Part shown: positions 61,549 to 64,000 of the stretch, in pieces
Position numbering within the stretch: position 1 is the stretch's first letter
Layout of the letters: every line of letters begins with the position of its first letter
Translations under genes and position numbers: made by a program
Assembly (NCBI GenBank): GCA_964403795.1
Contig: CAYOHP010000005.1
Span: forward strand, 1-64,000
Direction of reading: 5' to 3'
DNA from: CAYOHP01 sp964403795 [NCBI: uncultured bacterium]
GTDB lineage: Bacteria; Muiribacteriota; UBA6191; CAZXTJ01
DNA length: 64,000 nt
Notes under the pieces: generated by a model
Databases searched by the model: none
What the model was told of the DNA's origin: nothing
The model's input: only the letters and a program-made list of their open reading frames with translations

Positions 61549-62474
61549 ATGACGAAGCCGCTCGCAGGCAAGGTGGCGCTGGTGGCCGGGGCGCGGGACG
61601 CGGGATCGCGACCGCCCTGGGCGAGGCCGGGGCCACCGTCTACTGCACCGGTCGGAGCGTGGCCGGCAGTCCCGGGATGAAGGGCCGACCCGAGACCATC
61701 GACGAGACGGCCGAGCTGGTGACCGCCCGGGGTGGCGAGGGGATCGCGATCCACTGCGACCACAGCGTCCCGCTCGAGGTCGAGAAGCTCTTCAAGCGGA
61801 TCGGCGAGTTCGACATCCTGGTCAACGACATCTGGGGCGGGGACGACCTCGTCGAGTGGGGCAAGAAGCTCTGGGAGCTCGACCTCGACAAGGGCATGAC
61901 GCTCCTGGACCGGGCGGTGAAGACCCACATCATCACCAGCCACTACGGGCTGCCCCGGGTCCGCAGGGGCGGCGCGGTCTTCGAGATCACCGACGGCAAC
62001 GCCTTCTTCTACCGGGGCCACTTCTTCTACGACCTCATCAAGACCTCGATCATCCGGATGGCCTTCGGACTCTCGCAGGAGCTGGAAGGCCGAGGGGTGA
62101 CCGCCCTGGCGGTGACTCCCGGCTTCCTCCGTTCCGAGTGGATGCTCGACCACTTCGGCGTCACCGAGGCCAACTGGCGGGATGCGGCGGTGAACGTGAA
62201 GGAGTTCATCGCCTCCGAGACCCCGCTCTTCGTCGGGCGCTGCGTCGCAGCCCTGGCCGCGGATCCCGACGTCGCCCGCAAGGCTGGACGGGTCTACGCC
62301 TCCTGGGACCTGGCCGAGGAATACGGCATCGAGGACGCCGACGGCACCCGCCCCCACTTCGTCCGCTGGCTCGAGGAACACATGCCCGAGGTGGCCGCCG
62401 GCTGGAAGAAGGCCGACGACGGCTTCTACGCCTACTGGGGAAAGCAACCCTATCGGACGCCCGACTCGCCCTAG
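61549..62474 (+). pseudogene. short-chain dehydrogenase broken by a frameshift near codon 15
   Basis: The N-terminus MTKPLAGKVALVAG reads in one frame; from about 61590 the family continues in another frame as GAGRGIATALGEAGATVYC. The canonical text would be LVAGATRGAGRGIA; the DNA here is short by about ten bases. The GGGGCG at 61588-61593 would occur twice in the intact gene, so a deletion between direct repeats explains the loss. Downstream all landmarks persist: ILVNDIWGG, Y-x-x-x-K in FYDLIKTSIIR, and TPGFLRSEWMLDHFG. A sequencing or assembly error is possible. An intact gene would encode about 311 residues. Confidence 0.8.
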
Positions 62475-62815
62475 CCGAGCATCCCGGCGAGCTTCCGGAC
62501 CGCATTCCAGTTGCGGGTGATGACCGCGCCCCGGAGCTCCAGCTTCCCGAGCGCCGTGGCCAAGGGACTCCTCGCCTGCCCCTCCGGATGCCAGGTGTCG
62601 ATCTCCCGGCCGGAGGCATGAAAGCGCTCGGGCTCCCAGTCGATCCCCGTCAGCGGCGCCAGCTCGTTCGCAGTCGGCGGGTGGGACAGGAACGTGACGC
62701 AGAGTCGCGACGGGTCGGCGGCCAGCTCCTCGAAGGGGAGGCCATCGATCAAGGACTGCATCTCCTCGTCATGCGGCCATCCTACCCGGATCCCGGGCTG
62801 GACTTGCCGACCCAC
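62471..62815 (-). CDS. DUF1697 protein, 5'-truncated remnant
   Basis: The 114 residues match only the C-terminal half of DUF1697: PFEELAADPSRLCVTFLS, ELAPLTGIDWEPERF, and the closing ITRNWNAVRKLAGML. The usual N-terminal ~80 residues (LLRGINVGG block) are absent. The first 20 residues look unrelated. It overlaps the SDR stop by four bases. It is likely a decaying fragment, though it still has an open frame. Confidence 0.65.
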   Translation of the reverse strand: MGRQVQPGIRVGWPHDEEMQSLIDGLPFEELAADPSRLCVTFLSHPPTANELAPLTGIDWEPERFHASGREIDTWHPEGQARSPLATALGKLELRGAVITRNWNAVRKLAGMLG

Positions 62816-62885
62816 GCGGGGTTAACAGGGTCTCTCGCTCCCACCCGCCCCGCTCGGTCCGCGCCGATGGGACCACGAAGAAGCC

Positions 62886-63254
62886 ATGTCCGACCCGCGC
62901 CCGGCCTCGAGTCCTGCCCCGGTGAATCCCGCCCAGATCCGCCAGGTCATCCTGGCCTCGGCGGTCGGCACCATGATCGAGTGGTACGACTTCCACATCT
63001 TCGGGAGCCTGGCGGCGATCCTCTCGCCCCAGTTCTACCCCAAGGGCAACGACACCCTGGCGCTGATCGCCTACCTGTCGACCTTCGCGGTCGGGTTCGT
63101 GGTCCGCCCCTTCGGTGCGCTCGATACGAGGCATGGTCGTCGCGGTACCCACCCGGTGCGTCGGCTTCGCCGCCACAGAGCCCACACTGCGCCGCAACGC
63201 CCAGGCTTGGCTCACCGGGGTGGGAACAGGGTTGATGCGGGGATGGGGGACTGA
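62886..63254 (+). pseudogene. MHS-family MFS transporter, truncated after helix 2
   Basis: The first 78 residues are a clear MHS-type transporter start: SAVGTMIEWYDFHIFGSL (helix 1) and YLSTFAVGFVVRPFGAL (helix 2). The family continues FGxxGDxxGRK, but here the text changes at about 63119 to an Arg/His-rich stretch that ends at 63254. The rest of the transporter is missing. The break marks a recombination junction with unrelated DNA that leads into the toxin-antitoxin pair. No inverted repeat or transposase is visible at the junction. Confidence 0.75.
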
Positions 63255-63283
63255 TCCGCATCGCCCTGCGGTGCGCACACCGC

Positions 63284-63323
63284 TTGACATCGTGACATCA
63301 AAGTGTGAGACTCTTGATGTCAA
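63284..63323 (+). promoter_or_regulatory. promoter and operator of the toxin-antitoxin pair
   Basis: TGACATCAA (63293-63301) and TTGATGTCA (63314-63322) form a perfect nine-base inverted repeat with a 12-base spacer, overlapping the antitoxin start. A further TTGACATC (63284-63291) is a third half-site and supplies a TTGACA -35 box. A -10 box is weak (GAGACT at 63307-63312). This fits autorepression by the RHH antitoxin. Confidence 0.65.
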
Positions 63324-63574
63324 TGAGCGAGCCCAAGCAGATCACCCTCCGGAACGTCTCCCCGGACCTGGCTCGGCGCCTCAAGGCCCTGGCTCAGGCT
63401 CGGGGTGAGAGCTTGAACGGCATGGTTCTCCGCTTGCTGGAGGACGCGCTTGGTATCGATGCGCGACTCCAACGCCTGATGGAGCGCTACGCAACATGGA
63501 CGGACAGCGACCAGTCCGAGTTCCAGAAGGCACTCGAGGAGCAGCGAGCGGTCGACGATGAGCTCTGGACGTAG
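63317..63574 (+). CDS. ribbon-helix-helix antitoxin (FitA/VapB-like)
   Basis: Counting from the ATG at 63317, 85 residues (a second ATG at 63323 would give 83). EPKQITLRNVSPDLARRLKAL carries the beta strand and first helix of an RHH DNA-binding domain, and SLNGMVLRLLEDAL the second. The acidic C-terminus (DSDQSEFQKALEEQRAV) likely wraps the toxin. It is expected to bind the inverted repeat at its own start. The VapC gene begins 17 bases before its stop. Confidence 0.85.
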   Translation: MSMSEPKQITLRNVSPDLARRLKALAQARGESLNGMVLRLLEDALGIDARLQRLMERYATWTDSDQSEFQKALEEQRAVDDELWT

Positions 63575-63983
63575 TCGCCGGCTGCCCGCTCCTACGCTGG
63601 CCCTGGACACTTCGGCCTACTCGCATCTCCGACGCGGGCACCCGACTCTCATCGAGTGGTTGGCGGGAGCCGAGGTCGTCGAAGTCTCGACCATCGTCCT
63701 CGGCGAGCTGGAAGCAGGATTCCGCGTGGGTTCCCGATACCGCGACAACAGTCGAGTGCTGTCGGACTTCCTCGAAGAACCCTTCGTTCGGATTCGAGAG
63801 GTCACGCCCCGCGTGAGCCTTCTCTACGGGCAGGTCTTCGCCGATCTCAGACGCGCCGGAACGCCGATTCCCGTGAATGACATCTGGATCGCAGCCTCGG
63901 CGCTGGAGTCCGGTGCCCACCTGGTCACCTTCGACCAGGACTTCAAGCGAATCAAGGCGCTGGACTGTTCGGTCCTGCAGTAG
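63558..63983 (+). CDS. vapC: PIN-domain toxin VapC
   Basis: A 141-residue PIN ribonuclease. The acidic site is complete: D17 in LDTSAYS, E50 in LGELEAG, D108 in VNDIWIAA and D126 in TFDQDF. Such toxins cut tRNA or rRNA when free of antitoxin. It overlaps the antitoxin gene by 17 bases, the usual coupling. The pair sits right after two broken genes, consistent with arrival by horizontal transfer. Confidence 0.9.
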   Translation: MSSGRSRRLPAPTLALDTSAYSHLRRGHPTLIEWLAGAEVVEVSTIVLGELEAGFRVGSRYRDNSRVLSDFLEEPFVRIREVTPRVSLLYGQVFADLRRAGTPIPVNDIWIAASALESGAHLVTFDQDFKRIKALDCSVLQ

Positions 63984-64000
63984 CCCGCACGATCACATTC

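Noticed and set aside
63119-63316. Insertion-sequence end or attachment site at the MFS break
   Set aside because: I found no terminal inverted repeat, target duplication or transposase; the junction is clear but its cause is not.
62769-63323. Minus-strand open frame across the MFS break and the antitoxin promoter
   Set aside because: Half of it is antisense to the MFS fragment and it has no recognisable motif. The other half is Arg/Ser-rich; I could not support a gene.

Overview
The window is very GC-rich, gene-dense DNA from a bacterium that probably has an outer membrane. Evidence for a diderm is type II-secretion-like pseudopilins, a large MscS/MscK-type channel with a periplasmic region, and a solute-binding lipoprotein. 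It carries many Ser/Thr kinase-like genes, vWA, HEAT and TPR proteins and several secreted proteins of unknown function. This resembles Planctomycetota, Myxococcota, Gemmatimonadota or an uncultured relative, but no gene here fixes the phylum. I see no rRNA, tRNA, CRISPR array or complete insertion sequence. No stretch longer than about 300 bases lacks a gene.

Layout. 0-4 kb: membrane vWA protein, secreted M20-C39 peptidase fusion, double winged-helix regulator. 4-12.2 kb: housekeeping (rsgA, membrane protein, HEAT protein, topA, alpha/beta hydrolase). 12.3-17.5 kb: a promoter with three alternating operator half-sites drives four tightly coupled genes (PP2C phosphatase, kinase with zinc ribbon, nicotinamidase-like hydrolase, vWA protein). 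This is a TerY-P-type phosphorylation triad with an added enzyme, and is the best candidate for an unusual system. 17.5-23.2 kb: secreted TPR protein, MFS transporter, active PknB-like kinase, two small proteins, PA0069-type radical SAM enzyme. 23.2-32.3 kb: two three-gene minor-pseudopilin clusters (I/J/K-like) flank a peptide-binding lipoprotein and a membrane pseudokinase. 32.3-38 kb: acyl-CoA synthetase, a divergent DHH-like protein, a polytopic membrane protein, and a second pseudokinase sharing a C-terminal domain with the first. 38-45 kb: secreted papain-like protein, a cyclophilin-FKBP dual isomerase, an alpha/beta hydrolase, a third pseudokinase, GMP reductase. 45-54.8 kb: aldo/keto reductase, HrpB helicase, and a GABA-type catabolic operon (GNAT, transaminase, amidohydrolase, aldehyde dehydrogenase, permease). 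54.8-61.5 kb: an RlmL-like protein with altered catalytic motifs next to two paralogous GNATs, a giant MscS channel, a cytidylyltransferase and a secreted protein. 61.5-64 kb: three damaged genes in a row (frameshifted SDR, 5'-truncated DUF1697, 3'-truncated MFS), then an RHH-VapC toxin-antitoxin pair.

Regulation. Several genes have a TACNNT box (often TACGCT) ending exactly 6-7 bases before the start codon, which suggests leaderless transcription. I used this pattern to choose three starts. Two divergent gene pairs share one overlapping bidirectional -10 element. Many neighbours overlap by ATGA or GTGA, so translational coupling is common.
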